A stretch of 64,000 nucleotides of DNA, from assembly GCF_001953175.1 (NCBI RefSeq), contig NZ_CP018258.1:400210-464209 (forward strand), in the 5' to 3' direction. This document shows, in pieces, positions 26,625-40,603 of this stretch (the stretch's first letter is position 1; each line of letters opens with the position of its first letter). The DNA is from Dehalogenimonas formicexedens. Its GTDB lineage: Bacteria > Chloroflexota > Dehalococcoidia > Dehalococcoidales > Dehalococcoidaceae. The translations under genes were made by a program, and so were the position numbers. The notes beneath the pieces were generated by a model, which did not search any database, had not been told where the DNA came from, and saw only the letters and a list, made by a program, of their open reading frames with translations.

Positions 26625-26722
26625 GGAATGTGTACCAAAATCCCAGGGAGAGTCAATCGGCTCGTGATATGTGGAGTCTATTTATTGTGATAAGTAGGCA
26701 GCGAGAATTGCCCATTGGAATC

Positions 26723-28696
26723 TTAAATCGTCTGGAACCCAATGTCTTTCAAATATTGGTATGTCGGATCATAAAAATCAGGCTGGCGTGTGGGGTCTGC
26801 GATTTCTCCTTTGGGCACGACCACGACCATACCCTGACGAGCGCGGGTTAATAGGACTCGATATGCGTTTTTGAGGTAATTCATACGTTTTGACATCTTT
26901 ATGTGATACCAACGAGAACCAATAAATGATCGGTGTTCCCAACAAGTCTTTGAATACCTAAAATCAGCATCCCAAGTTACGCAGACCCAATCAAGTTCCA
27001 ACCCTTGAACGTGAAATTCAGTTGCAACATCTTCGAGGTAATACGATGAACGAACGTCCTCTTTCCCTTCAAGAAACCAATGAACTGGATCCATCGGCGA
27101 TTTGATATCTATTGCGTACGGTTTGAGTCTTTCAGCCTGGGAAGACACTACAATCCCGTAACGTTCCGATCCCCTGGCATGGGTACGTAGCCAATTCTTG
27201 GCGATCGAAAGGTCCCGAGTTATTACGATAGGGTAATTCTTAATGACTTTGGCCAATGCTTCCCGACTTTCATCCGGTTTAAGGTCCAACAATTTTTTAA
27301 TCAAGAAAGAAACATTTTCTGCTCTGAATGAACGCATTGATACTGAAAGATGTAAATCATCATCGTACTGAACATTGTCACGGAATTTGATTTTGGACAA
27401 CTCCCTTTCGGTGCAATATTCGCTATCTGTTAGTTTGGAGGAAATATAAATCTTCCAATCCGGAAATGATCTATCCAATGAGTCAACCCACTCACCGATC
27501 CCAGCTTCTCCAGTATTGATTTCTTGCCCACCGCCCACAAGGCAAATGACAACAGCCCAATCACTGTGACGATCAAGACAGGAAATCAGGAATTCAGGTT
27601 CGGATTTCTTAAAATTAGGGTGGCCCTTTTTTTGTTTCATAAATTTTTGAGTTTGATCTAAGTCCCAGGCTCGTTGGGCTTCATCGAATATTGCTACATG
27701 TTCAACCGGAGGCCCAGGTCTGAGTAGACAGTCGTCTCGGAAATTATGAACGTTCTGGATTCTCACTTTAACCGTTCGCATTACAGCGCCTTTGGTGATT
27801 TTCAGTCCACGTTCCTTCTCCTGCCTGACTTTATCTCTGGTTATAGCTTCTCGTAAAACCTGAACGAGTGGTCCATTTCCAGAAAGGAAAACGCTGTAAA
27901 GATCATTGGATTCGTCGGAATGTTTATTGGCAATGTTCAGGCCAACCAATGTTTTGCCTGCTCCCGGCACACCAGTAACAAAGCATATCGACTTTTGATG
28001 TTTTTCCTTGGATATTTGAATTATTTTTGTTATTTTATCGGAGGTTGTTGAAAGGTTAATTGCATTCGCATCACTTCGAGAAATATCTTCCACTGAATGC
28101 CCGTTATACAGAGCTAAAGCAGCCTCGATAATTGTCGGTGTGGGACAGTATCTTCCTTCTTTCCAAACTTTAGGATCGATCAATTTCCCCGTGCTCAGAT
28201 CAAGTATCTGTTTCATGATCCCTTCGAGTGACTTTAGATCGCTGTTAATCGGGGAAAAAATTTTGTCATACGCTGGGGGTATTGGACTACACGGAGACGA
28301 AACTTTGGCTTTAGTTGCTATCAGGATTGGAACAATAAATTGATCGTGGCTCGGCTCGTGGAAGTTTTTTAAATCAAGAGCGTAATCATAAACCTGATCT
28401 ATGTCTTTTGATTTGAATTCTATCTCACCAACTTTGAATTCCAGAACAAAAATTACATGTTTAATTAGAATTACGACATCTATCCGCTTTCCCATACGGG
28501 GAATGGAATATTCAAACAATATTTCTCCATCAATATGCCCTAGTATCGTTTGCAATATGCAAACTTCTTCAAGCCAAGAATCACGTTGTTGCAAACCAAC
28601 ATCGTATTGACTATTTTTAGTTAATATTCCCAAAATCGTTTCAGGAGATGACATCCGAAAGTTCGAAATGGAGTCGGAATAATATTCTCTCTTCAT
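26723..28696 (-). CDS. DUF2075-type DNA/RNA helicase with N-terminal nuclease-like domain
   Basis: 657 residues. N-terminal part has a PD-(D/E)XK-like pattern: Asp in [10 protein letters not shown] and E-x-K in FVLEFKVGE. Then a superfamily 1-like ATPase: Walker [14 protein letters not shown], Walker [13 protein letters not shown], and late motifs [12 protein letters not shown] and [14 protein letters not shown]. Such proteins are common in defence islands and mobile elements; function unproven. Base composition is clearly more AT-rich than the flanks, a sign of transfer. Confidence 0.85.
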   Translation of the reverse strand: MKREYYSDSISNFRMSSPETILGILTKNSQYDVGLQQRDSWLEEVCILQTILGHIDGEILFEYSIPRMGKRIDVVILIKHVIFVLEFKVGEIEFKSKDIDQVYDYALDLKNFHEPSHDQFIVPILIATKAKVSSPCSPIPPAYDKIFSPINSDLKSLEGIMKQILDLSTGKLIDPKVWKEGRYCPTPTIIEAALALYNGHSVEDISRSDANAINLSTTSDKITKIIQISKEKHQKSICFVTGVPGAGKTLVGLNIANKHSDESNDLYSVFLSGNGPLVQVLREAITRDKVRQEKERGLKITKGAVMRTVKVRIQNVHNFRDDCLLRPGPPVEHVAIFDEAQRAWDLDQTQKFMKQKKGHPNFKKSEPEFLISCLDRHSDWAVVICLVGGGQEINTGEAGIGEWVDSLDRSFPDWKIYISSKLTDSEYCTERELSKIKFRDNVQYDDDLHLSVSMRSFRAENVSFLIKKLLDLKPDESREALAKVIKNYPIVITRDLSIAKNWLRTHARGSERYGIVVSSQAERLKPYAIDIKSPMDPVHWFLEGKEDVRSSYYLEDVATEFHVQGLELDWVCVTWDADFRYSKTCWEHRSFIGSRWYHIKMSKRMNYLKNAYRVLLTRARQGMVVVVPKGEIADPTRQPDFYDPTYQYLKDIGFQTI

Positions 28697-28971
28697 AATT
28701 CCTTTGTACCATTCAATCGATAAGTTCCAGTGGTACTGTTCATCTTGTATCTGGCGACCACTACCAATAATAGTATACCAGGATCAATCAATGATCATTG
28801 GGTATTTGCAATTAAAGCATCCGCTATCGGTCTGTGGGCGGTGGATGGCGTGGAATCTGGACGTCTGCGCTTAACTCGATGAATGATTGCCGTAAATATA
28901 TTTCGTAATTCCCACCAAAAACGACACCAAACGCTTGACATCCCTGTGAACAGCCGTGCTATAATACCGGC
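28697..28971. other. Intergenic region shared with the 24673 gene upstream region
   Basis: About 275 bases with divergent promoters. The part near 28893-28940 is an inverted copy of 25159-25210, sharing GTCAAGCGT, TGTCGTTTTTGGT and ATATATTTAC blocks. No gene seen. Confidence 0.6.
28935..28965 (+). promoter_or_regulatory. Promoter with 19-base spacer, leaderless start
   Basis: TTGACA (28935-28940), 19-base spacer, TATAAT (28960-28965). Only six bases separate the -10 box from the ATG at 28972, so transcription should start on or next to the start codon. Matches the 25133-25164 promoter in layout and upstream sequence. Confidence 0.75.
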
Positions 28972-29505
28972 ATGACTGAAAATAGAACAAATGTACAAAC
29001 AAATGGTTTAGAAGGTATTCCCAGCCCGCAACCCGAAACGCCAGAAACCGCTCTTCCTTATCACTCCCTCTCCGTTTACGGAGAGGGTCGGGGTGAGGTC
29101 GCGAAACGTGGCCGTGGCGCGCCGAAAGGCAACCTGAACGCCCGCCACCATGGCCTCCGTTCGCCCCGCATCATCGAAGCCCAGCGCAGGATATTAAAGG
29201 AAGAGACGGATTACGGCCGCCTTGACCGGGAGATACTGCTGGCTGTTTTTCAGACCGTGATGGTCAACTCCACCGGCGCCACCACCCACGTTGCCCTCCG
29301 CCTCCAGGCGCGCTTGGCACGGCTGGTGCGGATCAAGTACGGCATCCATCTGGATGATCTGGAAGCTCTGGAGAACGCCACCAGGCGGGTCGCCGTAGAC
29401 CTGCCGCTGACCAAAGAACTTGCCGCCAGGCTCGCCGCGGTTTCCAAGTCACCTCCGGGCGTACTGATAACTGACAACTGTAAACTGTCGACTGTAAACT
29501 GTTAA
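28972..29505 (+). CDS. Terminase small-subunit-like protein
   Basis: 177 residues. Contains KGNLNARHHGLRSPRIIEA, the same GNxxARxHG motif as the 24673 protein, then helices with conserved DREILLAVFQTV. Residues about 30-45 (YHSLSVYGEGRGEV) come from a G/C-rich inverted repeat that also occurs near 12800, and the last residues (CKLSTVNC) come from a run of ACTGT-type repeats, so both ends look repeat-derived. No ribosome site, consistent with a leaderless message. Confidence 0.65.
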   Translation: MTENRTNVQTNGLEGIPSPQPETPETALPYHSLSVYGEGRGEVAKRGRGAPKGNLNARHHGLRSPRIIEAQRRILKEETDYGRLDREILLAVFQTVMVNSTGATTHVALRLQARLARLVRIKYGIHLDDLEALENATRRVAVDLPLTKELAARLAAVSKSPPGVLITDNCKLSTVNC

Positions 29506-29629
29506 CTGTGAACTAGGTATTGTTTGATTTGAATGAATTGATCGAATTGTCCGCGCCAAACAACTCAATCGTGAGTTTCGCCAATTTCAATCGTGTTGTT
29601 TCGGTAACTATTGAAAATCGTGTACGGAC

Positions 29630-29665
29630 AAAAAAGCGAGCGGCTCTTTGGAGCCGCTCGCTTTC
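29630..29665 (-). terminator. Strong terminator after hppA
   Basis: Perfect GCGAGCGGCTC / GAGCCGCTCGC stem with a four-base loop and, on the minus strand, a T6 tail. It ends the hppA transcript. Confidence 0.9.
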
Positions 29666-29683
29666 GAAATCCTCGTGAGAGGG

Positions 29684-31810
<2,127 letters not shown>

Positions 31811-31929
31811 TACTCCTCCTTCTTATTTCCTCTTGCTAACAAAACCGCGATAATATATCACTTTTGTCAAGTGCGGGCAAACGGGGATTGAACCCACGTT
31901 CAACGAATTTGCGGGGAGGCCGGAGGAGG

Positions 31930-32613
31930 TCAGCGGGAGCGGCGGCGGCCGCGCTTGAACAGCCAGCCGAACTGTCGCAGCCAGAAGGGCAGGGGTCTCA
32001 CCGCGGTGCGGTCGAGGATGGCTTTTTCGGCGTCGCCGGGGCGGTGAGCGGAGCCTTTGGCGATAACCGGCAGGCCGAAGCCTTTGATGCCCCACATGAC
32101 CTGGACGCCGAGCTTGGCGGGGGGAGTTTCATCTTCTTCGATAAGGTAATACAGCTCTACCCGGGACTTATCCGGCAGGAAGGTGTGGAAGGCGCCCTTG
32201 TCCAGCTGGGGGCCGAACCGGCGGAGGACGGCCAGGGGCGGGGTGTCCGCCAGGCCGATGTGGTTTATCAAAGAACCCGGGTCAACCTTGAGCTTCTGCG
32301 GCGAACGTTTCAGCCGGTAAACGGCGTTTTTAAGGTAACAGAAATCGTAAAGGGTGTCGCCGTCGAGGGTGACCAGGCGAAGCTCCGGCCGGGGCGTGGA
32401 CAGGCCGGTTACCGCGACCGAAAGGTAGGACGCGGAAAGGCCCCCCGGCATCTCGAGCGCTTTCTCGACCTGCGACCAAACGGCTTGCGGCACGATCACC
32501 CCGCAGAGGGTGCCGTCGACGTTCAGGGCCCAGTAGAGCACCCGTTTCGCCGGAGAGGGCGAAAGCGGCCCGCCCCAGAGCAGAAGATAGGTATCGGTCG
32601 CGCTTTTCATCAC
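31930..32613 (-). CDS. Hypothetical protein
   Basis: 227 residues, soluble, no signal peptide. Contains LYDFCYLKNAVYRLKRSPQ and ends in a very basic tail (FKRGRRRSR) that could bind nucleic acid or membrane. No family recognised. Starts near the divergent rsmD gene. Confidence 0.6.
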   Translation of the reverse strand: MMKSATDTYLLLWGGPLSPSPAKRVLYWALNVDGTLCGVIVPQAVWSQVEKALEMPGGLSASYLSVAVTGLSTPRPELRLVTLDGDTLYDFCYLKNAVYRLKRSPQKLKVDPGSLINHIGLADTPPLAVLRRFGPQLDKGAFHTFLPDKSRVELYYLIEEDETPPAKLGVQVMWGIKGFGLPVIAKGSAHRPGDAEKAILDRTAVRPLPFWLRQFGWLFKRGRRRSR

Positions 32614-32701
32614 GCTATTTTAGTGGCCTTAAGTCGCCTGCGTCAACGTGATTTCACGATTGGAGTTTGACGCCGTACGCTTCTTCATTCAGAATGTCGG
32701 C

Positions 32702-33265
32702 ATGGGTTATTTGAGGGTCATCGCCGGGGAATGCAAGGGCCGGCCGATAAAAGTCCCGGACCGCAAAGCCACACGTCCGGCTACGGAACTGGTGCGCGGC
32801 GCCATTTTCTCGATACTGGCCTCGCTCACCGAAAACTGGGACGAGGTCCTCGATTTGTTTTCCGGGTCAGGGTCGCTGGGCATCGAGGCGCTTTCCAGGG
32901 GGGCCGGGCATGCCGACTTCGTCGAACAGGAACGGGTCTGCTGCGACATCATCAGGGACAACCTGGAAAAATGCGGCCTGTCCGGCCGGGCCCGGGTGAA
33001 CTGCTTGCCCGTCGAACGGTCGCTTTCGATGTTGGACAAAGAGTACGACATCATCCTCATGGACCCGCCGTACCGCCGGGAGGATATCGGGGAATTTCTG
33101 GGCAAACTAGCTTCGACAGCCCTCGTCGGACCGGAAACATGGCTGGTCATCACCCATTCGCCGCGGGTGCCCCTCGACGAAAGCTACGGCCAATTGAAAA
33201 TGATAAAGGAACGGCGCCACGGCGACAGCATCATAACCATCTATCGCAAGGAGATTTCAGTATGA
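32702..33265 (+). CDS. rsmD: 16S rRNA (guanine966-N2)-methyltransferase
   Basis: 187 residues from ATG 32702. Methylates G966 of 16S rRNA. Seen: MGYLRVIAGECKGRPI, TRPATELVRGAIFSIL, the SAM motif VLDLFSGSGSLGIEALSRGA and the catalytic ILMDPPY. An upstream ATG-like start at 32648 would add residues not normal for RsmD. Overlaps coaD by four bases; the rsmD-coaD pair is common in bacteria. Confidence 0.93.
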   Translation: MGYLRVIAGECKGRPIKVPDRKATRPATELVRGAIFSILASLTENWDEVLDLFSGSGSLGIEALSRGAGHADFVEQERVCCDIIRDNLEKCGLSGRARVNCLPVERSLSMLDKEYDIILMDPPYRREDIGEFLGKLASTALVGPETWLVITHSPRVPLDESYGQLKMIKERRHGDSIITIYRKEISV

Positions 33266-33735
33266 AGGTAGCTTTATACCCCGGCTCGTTCGATCCGTTC
33301 ACCTACGGCCATATAGATATCATCCGGCGAACGTCGAAACTGTTCGATAAGGTCATCGTCGGCGTCTACGACACGCCCGAGAAGAAGCTGATGTTCACCA
33401 CCGGCGAAAGGGTGGAACTGGGCCGGGAGGCGGTCAGGGATTTGCCCGATGTCGAGGTCAAGGCTTTTTCCGGGCTCATGGTGGAGTTTGCCCGTAAAGA
33501 GGGTGTCACCACCGTCGTCAGGGGCCTCAGGGTCAACAACGATTTCGAGTTCGAATTCGATATGGCGATGATCAACCGGAAGCTGGCGCCGGAGATCGAG
33601 CTGGTGTGCCTGCTGGCCAGCCCGGAATACCAGTTCCTGTCGTCGAGCATGCTGAAGGAAGTGGCGCGGCTGGGCGGGGACTTTTCCGACCTGGTTCCCC
33701 CGTTCGTCGCCAGGGCGGTTCTGGCCAAGGTTTAG
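33262..33735 (+). CDS. coaD: Phosphopantetheine adenylyltransferase
   Basis: 157 residues. Makes dephospho-CoA from 4'-phosphopantetheine and ATP. Seen: YPGSFDPFTYGHIDIIRR with the TxGH-type motif, VRGLRVNNDFEFEF and the ISxS-like FLSSSMLKEVA. AAGGAG lies upstream; the start overlaps the rsmD stop. Confidence 0.96.
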   Translation: MKVALYPGSFDPFTYGHIDIIRRTSKLFDKVIVGVYDTPEKKLMFTTGERVELGREAVRDLPDVEVKAFSGLMVEFARKEGVTTVVRGLRVNNDFEFEFDMAMINRKLAPEIELVCLLASPEYQFLSSSMLKEVARLGGDFSDLVPPFVARAVLAKV

Positions 33736-33747
33736 CGGTGGATCAGG

Positions 33748-33777
33748 TTTACCGTATCAGGCATTATCAGGTATAAT
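33748..33777 (+). promoter_or_regulatory. Promoter of the ferredoxin gene
   Basis: TTTACC (33748-33753), 18-base spacer, TATAAT (33772-33777), start near 33784, 25 bases before the ferredoxin ATG. Confidence 0.65.
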
Positions 33778-33808
33778 AAGGAAACCATTTTGAGAGGACA
33801 GACGTTAC

Positions 33809-34072
33809 ATGGCTTTTAAGATCACCGACGAATGCATCAGCTGCGGCGCCTGCGAGCCCGAATGCCCTAACGCCGCCATCACCGAGGGCGAAAACATCTA
33901 TGTCATCGATCCCACCAAGTGCACCGAGTGCGTCGGTTCCTTTGCCACCAAGCAATGCGCTGAAATTTGCCCCGTAGACTGCTGCGTACCCGACGAGGCC
34001 CACGTGGAATCACGCGAAGCCCTGCTGGCGAAATGGCGCACCCTTCATCCCGGTAAAGAACCCAAGCTATAA
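33809..34072 (+). CDS. 2[4Fe-4S] ferredoxin
   Basis: 87 residues. Low-potential electron carrier. First cluster motif [12 protein letters not shown]; second is [18 protein letters not shown], with an eight-residue insert between second and third Cys, as in Chromatium/Allochromatium-type ferredoxins. Single gene with its own promoter and terminator. Confidence 0.93.
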   Translation: MAFKITDECISCGACEPECPNAAITEGENIYVIDPTKCTECVGSFATKQCAEICPVDCCVPDEAHVESREALLAKWRTLHPGKEPKL

Positions 34073-34092
34073 TCGGTTTTGGGGAAGATCCA

Positions 34093-34120
34093 GGGCGACC
34101 CGGTGCCGGGTCGCCCTTTT
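34093..34120 (+). terminator. Terminator after ferredoxin gene
   Basis: GGGCGACCCGG - CCGGGTCGCCC hairpin and TTTT. Confidence 0.9.
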
Positions 34121-34143
34121 AATTGCCCGTTAACATAGTCCAG

Positions 34144-35763
<1,620 letters not shown>

Positions 35764-35789
35764 ATCTTTTGTCCTCCCTAACCTTTCGC

Positions 35790-36704
35790 CTATGTCCCGA
35801 TCCGCTCACAAATTGAGCAAGTCCCCGGTAGCATGCCTATTGCTGAATATTCGCTGATTAATTCTCTGATTGGCGTTACCCATTCCCCAAGGCTCTTATA
35901 CGTTGTTTCTACTTCTTTAAGTTCAACCGTTTTGGTGAGTTCTTCGTATGCTGCAAGAAGACCGGACCTGCACTTATCCTCGCCTTCGGCATCTACCTCA
36001 GCCAGTTGTTTGCCAAACAGGGTGACCAGGTGCCGCTCCCGATCGACAACCATCCCATTTTTCAACTCAGCATCCGTTTTCCCAGGTTCCCCTGAGAAAC
36101 GTCGTCGAAGCGCGTACTTATAGAGTTCAGCGCAGGCGGTGTGACTGAAAACGAACGGCGGATGAATACCTTTAGTTTCCGAGACCACCGGTAAACCCGT
36201 CTTATTCCTGATGAGTTCAAGCGTCTTCAGTTGGAGGTCGATTCGAGCCAACAAATGGGCTTGATACTCTTTCTGCCACTTGGAAAGAAAGCGCGTAAGC
36301 TTGATTTGGCCCAGGTGCTGCTTGATCGGAGACGGCTTGTTGAGGGCGGCTTTTGGAAATCTCCCGGCGAGGAACTTTTCTTTCAGGCGCTCTTCATCGA
36401 GGAAGACCGACAGTGGCTCGCGCTCGTACCAGGAGACAACCGCCAGTTCAACCGCCGGGACCTCAACGGAACGGGCAGTTTCAGTGAGTTCAGCAAGTAG
36501 TTGTTCCTGATGCCTTTTAAGGGCATCTCGGATCAGGCTCACATTTGCCTCTCGCAAGTCCCGTTCCCGTCGCGCTTGGATGATACCGTCCCTGACCGTG
36601 CGAGGATCAGCCTTGGTATCATTTACGATTTTGGATTCAGTTTTCCCCTCTTCAATTAGTTTGAGCCACCTCGCCCTGTCTTCCGCGCTATATTTCTTCG
36701 GCAT
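35790..36704 (-). CDS. Mobile-element protein with N-terminal helix-turn-helix
   Basis: 304 residues from ATG 36704 (MPKKYSAEDRARW). The first 60 residues look like a homeodomain-type helix-turn-helix (WLKLIEEGKTESKIVNDTKADPRTVRD), the middle is helical and charged, and the end has CSICERIGT, half of a possible metal site. No family recognised. Directly upstream of the serine recombinase, same strand, 26 bases apart; probably part of the integrated element and possibly its regulator. Confidence 0.6.
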   Translation of the reverse strand: MPKKYSAEDRARWLKLIEEGKTESKIVNDTKADPRTVRDGIIQARRERDLREANVSLIRDALKRHQEQLLAELTETARSVEVPAVELAVVSWYEREPLSVFLDEERLKEKFLAGRFPKAALNKPSPIKQHLGQIKLTRFLSKWQKEYQAHLLARIDLQLKTLELIRNKTGLPVVSETKGIHPPFVFSHTACAELYKYALRRRFSGEPGKTDAELKNGMVVDRERHLVTLFGKQLAEVDAEGEDKCRSGLLAAYEELTKTVELKEVETTYKSLGEWVTPIRELISEYSAIGMLPGTCSICERIGT

Positions 36705-36850
36705 GGAAAAATATTCCCCTTTTCTACGATTGATGATTATATTGCAAACGTCATACATGTATTTTATTGCTGTTTAGTGCGGCTGTCAATATTTACGCAT
36801 ACTTAACATTCTGCGGTGACGGGGGACGAAAGGTATGGTACTCTCGTTAC

Positions 36851-37045
36851 ATGCGAAAGCGCAAGCTAATAGATCCGGAAGACCAGGTCGAGGAAGACTT
36901 GCTGTTGTCAGGTCTGCGGATACTTGCTTCGATTATCGCCGATGCCCACCGGAAACAGCAAAAAGCATTGAGGGAAGCAAATCTTAATCTGAATGCACCT
37001 GCCCTAAATGGCGAGCAAAGTAAAGAATATGAAAGCCTACCTTGA
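36851..37045 (+). CDS. Small protein upstream of integrase
   Basis: 64 residues, charged and helical (DQVEEDLLLSGLRILASIIADAHR). Overlaps the next gene. Divergent from the 35790 gene. Likely a small element-encoded accessory factor; no family recognised. Confidence 0.5.
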   Translation: MRKRKLIDPEDQVEEDLLLSGLRILASIIADAHRKQQKALREANLNLNAPALNGEQSKEYESLP

Positions 37046-37730
37046 GTTAGAAGAGATCGACCGCCTGGCCGCGACCGCTGATAACCTCCGCGACATGCTT
37101 CTGGTGACGATGTTGTTCCACCTCGGTTGCCGTGTTTCTGAGGCATTGGGGATCGCGGTCGGCGACATTGATCTCGATGCTGGCACCGTCACCATCAAAC
37201 ATCTGAAATCCCGCGTCAAGCTCAAATGCCCCAAGTGCGGTACTTCTCTTGGTTTGACCTCGGTCTTCTGCCCTAAATGCGGCGATAAGGTCGAGGCCGC
37301 AGTGAAGGAACTCAAGGAACATCGGAAGCAGCGAATTCTCCCATTGGATGATGATCTGATCGCCCTCCTAAAGGAATTCATCTCGCGTGGAGGTCCGATT
37401 AACCGTAACGGCAAGCGACTCCTTTTTGGAATCAACAGGCATCGAGCCTGGCAGATCATTAAAACACTTGGAGAAAAAGCCGGGTTGCCGCGGATCATAA
37501 ATAATGAATCTGGCAAGGTGCATTACGTGTCGCCCCATAAACTGAGGGATGCCTTCGCCATTCGCGCGATGAGACACAACGACTCCGGCGATGGCCTAAG
37601 AATGCTCCAGGAACACCTTGGTCATCAGAGCTTCAACACCACCGCCAAATACCGCAAAGTCGCCGGTGAAGAACACCGCCGCTGGTACGATGATTTGTGG
37701 AAGGGCGATGGGCATTCCATTAAAGCCTAA
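37008..37730 (+). CDS. Compact tyrosine recombinase with embedded zinc ribbon
   Basis: 240 residues. Lacks the usual N-terminal arm/core-binding domain. Catalytic residues: Arg in LGCRVSEAL, Lys region HLKSRVK, HxxR in SPHKLRDAF, His in LQEHLGHQS and Tyr in TAKYRKV. Between strands in the Lys region it carries a zinc ribbon CPKCGTSLG ... CPKCGDKVE, an unusual insertion. The start could also be ATG 37029. Coupled to small genes on both sides. Confidence 0.88.
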   Translation: MASKVKNMKAYLELEEIDRLAATADNLRDMLLVTMLFHLGCRVSEALGIAVGDIDLDAGTVTIKHLKSRVKLKCPKCGTSLGLTSVFCPKCGDKVEAAVKELKEHRKQRILPLDDDLIALLKEFISRGGPINRNGKRLLFGINRHRAWQIIKTLGEKAGLPRIINNESGKVHYVSPHKLRDAFAIRAMRHNDSGDGLRMLQEHLGHQSFNTTAKYRKVAGEEHRRWYDDLWKGDGHSIKA

Positions 37731-38067
37731 GAAGGGCGGCTTCCTCCGGCCGTTCGGTTGCGGTTGGTTCATTCGGGAATATTTGGCTGGTCGAGCGCCT
37801 TATGGCTCACCGGCGATCGATCCCGATGTCGGTGCGCCGCAATCGGAGCTCTTCCAGGAGTACAAACTCGCCCTCATCTCAGAGATTGCCATGGACCGGG
37901 CAACACGGCAGGCAGAGAAAATCGCCCGGAAAGAAGGCAAGCCCATCTCGCCAGACAAGATCGAAGCGCTTTTCGAGGAATACTACTTACACCTTCCTTA
38001 TAAAACCATCGCCTGCCGCTACCATTCGTTTGTTGATATTCCCTGTCTTCTTATCTCACGTGATTGA
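37708..38067 (+). CDS. Small integrase-linked protein
   Basis: 119 residues from ATG 37708, overlapping the recombinase end by 23 bases. Contains RPFGCGWFIREYLAG and a charged helical region (EKIARKEGKPISPDKIEALFEEYY). Family not recognised. Tight overlap suggests it works with the recombinase. Confidence 0.5.
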   Translation: MGIPLKPKKGGFLRPFGCGWFIREYLAGRAPYGSPAIDPDVGAPQSELFQEYKLALISEIAMDRATRQAEKIARKEGKPISPDKIEALFEEYYLHLPYKTIACRYHSFVDIPCLLISRD

Positions 38068-38155
38068 TTGGCAGGGTAAAGCCAATCGCTCTTGATGCTG
38101 GCGCACTTTATAGAAGCGGCCCGTAACCCCTGCCCTGCCGTTTATTCAACCCCCT

Positions 38156-38314
38156 TTAATTTCGATCAGGCATTGTCTGCTCGCAATAGGTAACGTCGAT
38201 GAAAAACCAGAATATAAAGACAATCAGCGCGATGCCCGGCCACCCTGTCAGCCAGCTTCTGGTATCGGCGCTCTGATCGGTAAGGCAGAAACTGAGCGTA
38301 AAGTCGAAAATTGT
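38156..38314 (-). pseudogene. Fragment of a membrane protein
   Basis: An open stretch without a start codon. Reads SADTRSWLTGWPGIALIVF then IFWFFIDVTYCEQTMPD and stop: one transmembrane helix at a C-terminus. Looks like the tail of a longer gene. Confidence 0.35.
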
Positions 38315-38324
38315 TTACTTTTCG

Positions 38325-38483
38325 ATGCTGACAAGGCTCGGCTGGGTCGAGCTCACCGGTCAAACCGAACCATCGGCTTTCCAAGACAACTTCCCGCCCG
38401 GGCAGCCGCGGCGGTTCTACCGCCTGACCAAGGCCGGGCGCGGCGCCGGCGACAGCGCCTGGGCTAACCCACAAAAGGCTTAG
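38325..38483 (+). pseudogene. C-terminal fragment of a PadR-type regulator
   Basis: 52 codons: MLTRLGWVEL ... GQPRRFYRLTKAGRGAG. The RLGWVEL strand and GxPRRFYRLTxAG wing are the hallmark of PadR winged-helix regulators. The recognition helix and N-terminus are missing. Confidence 0.7.
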
Positions 38484-38562
38484 TCTCCAAAAACACCGGC
38501 CGGTAAGGCCGCGGCAATCCAAATACAAAGCCCTGTGGTGCTTAAAGAAACCGCATTAGTCA

Positions 38563-38690
38563 TTCAGTAGGTCAAATCATCGGGCCGCACCTTGCTCACA
38601 TGATCCCCCGCGGATTGCCCGGCGAGGGCAACATTCTGGTTTTCGATAACGGAGGCTGGGCGGGCTTGATGAAGTTCTGGCTTTCGTATC
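38563..38690 (+). pseudogene. Arylsulfotransferase-like fragment
   Basis: Plus-strand reading [18 protein letters not shown] then [16 protein letters not shown] resembles the blade of bacterial arylsulfotransferases (ASST), with the HxAH and NILVFDNG features. No start and no continuation. It abuts the broken end of metX on the opposite strand, so this is a junction of two fragments. Confidence 0.6.
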
Positions 38691-39255
38691 GCTGTTGTTG
38701 TGGCGAGTGTTTGGCCGTCGTGGCGATGGCGATGATTGAGTTGATCTTGTGCGGAAATTTCGCCGCCCAGGCCAGGGCTTGCATGCCGCCCATGCTACCG
38801 CCGGCCACACCGAGCAATTTTTCGATACCCAGATACTCGATGAGTCTGGCCTGGGCGGAGACCATGTCGCCGATGGTGATGATAGGGAAATCCAAGCCAT
38901 AGGGTTCACCAGTAGCCGGGTTGGGGGATAATGGGCCTGTTGAGCCCTGGCAGCCGCCCAGGACGTTGGAGCAGACGACAAAAAGCTCGTCGGTATCGAA
39001 GGCTTTACCCGGCCCGACCATGCTGTCCCACCAACCGTCTTTCCCGGTGGCAGCGTTTATCCCGGCTACATGGGCGTCGCCGGTTAAGGCATGGCAGATT
39101 AACACTGCGTTGGATCGCTCAGCATTGAGGCGGCCATAGGTTTCATATGCCAGCATCACCGGTGCGATCACCTCACCCGACTCAAGCACGAGTCGGTCGA
39201 TGGTGAAGTATTCAGTTCGGACGAGACCGAGTTCCGAGGTTGTCGAATCAGTCAT
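38596..39255 (-). pseudogene. metX: Homoserine O-acetyltransferase, 3'-truncated
   Basis: Starts normally at ATG 39255. Alpha/beta hydrolase features: [32 protein letters not shown] and the nucleophile elbow [12 protein letters not shown]. Homology ends at about TTAKHSPQQ (near 38690). The remaining 30 codons are antisense of the ASST fragment. About 160 residues with the catalytic Asp and His are lost, so it should be inactive. Follows metY by 10 bases. Confidence 0.88.
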
Positions 39256-39265
39256 TGGTATCTCG

Positions 39266-40603
<1,338 letters not shown>

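Noticed and set aside
31864-31900. tRNA 3'-end-like sequence on the minus strand (GGGTTCAATCCCC and GCCCGCA)
   Set aside because: T-arm and acceptor 3' half look right, but no matching 5' half, D-arm or anticodon arm can be found; at most a fragment.
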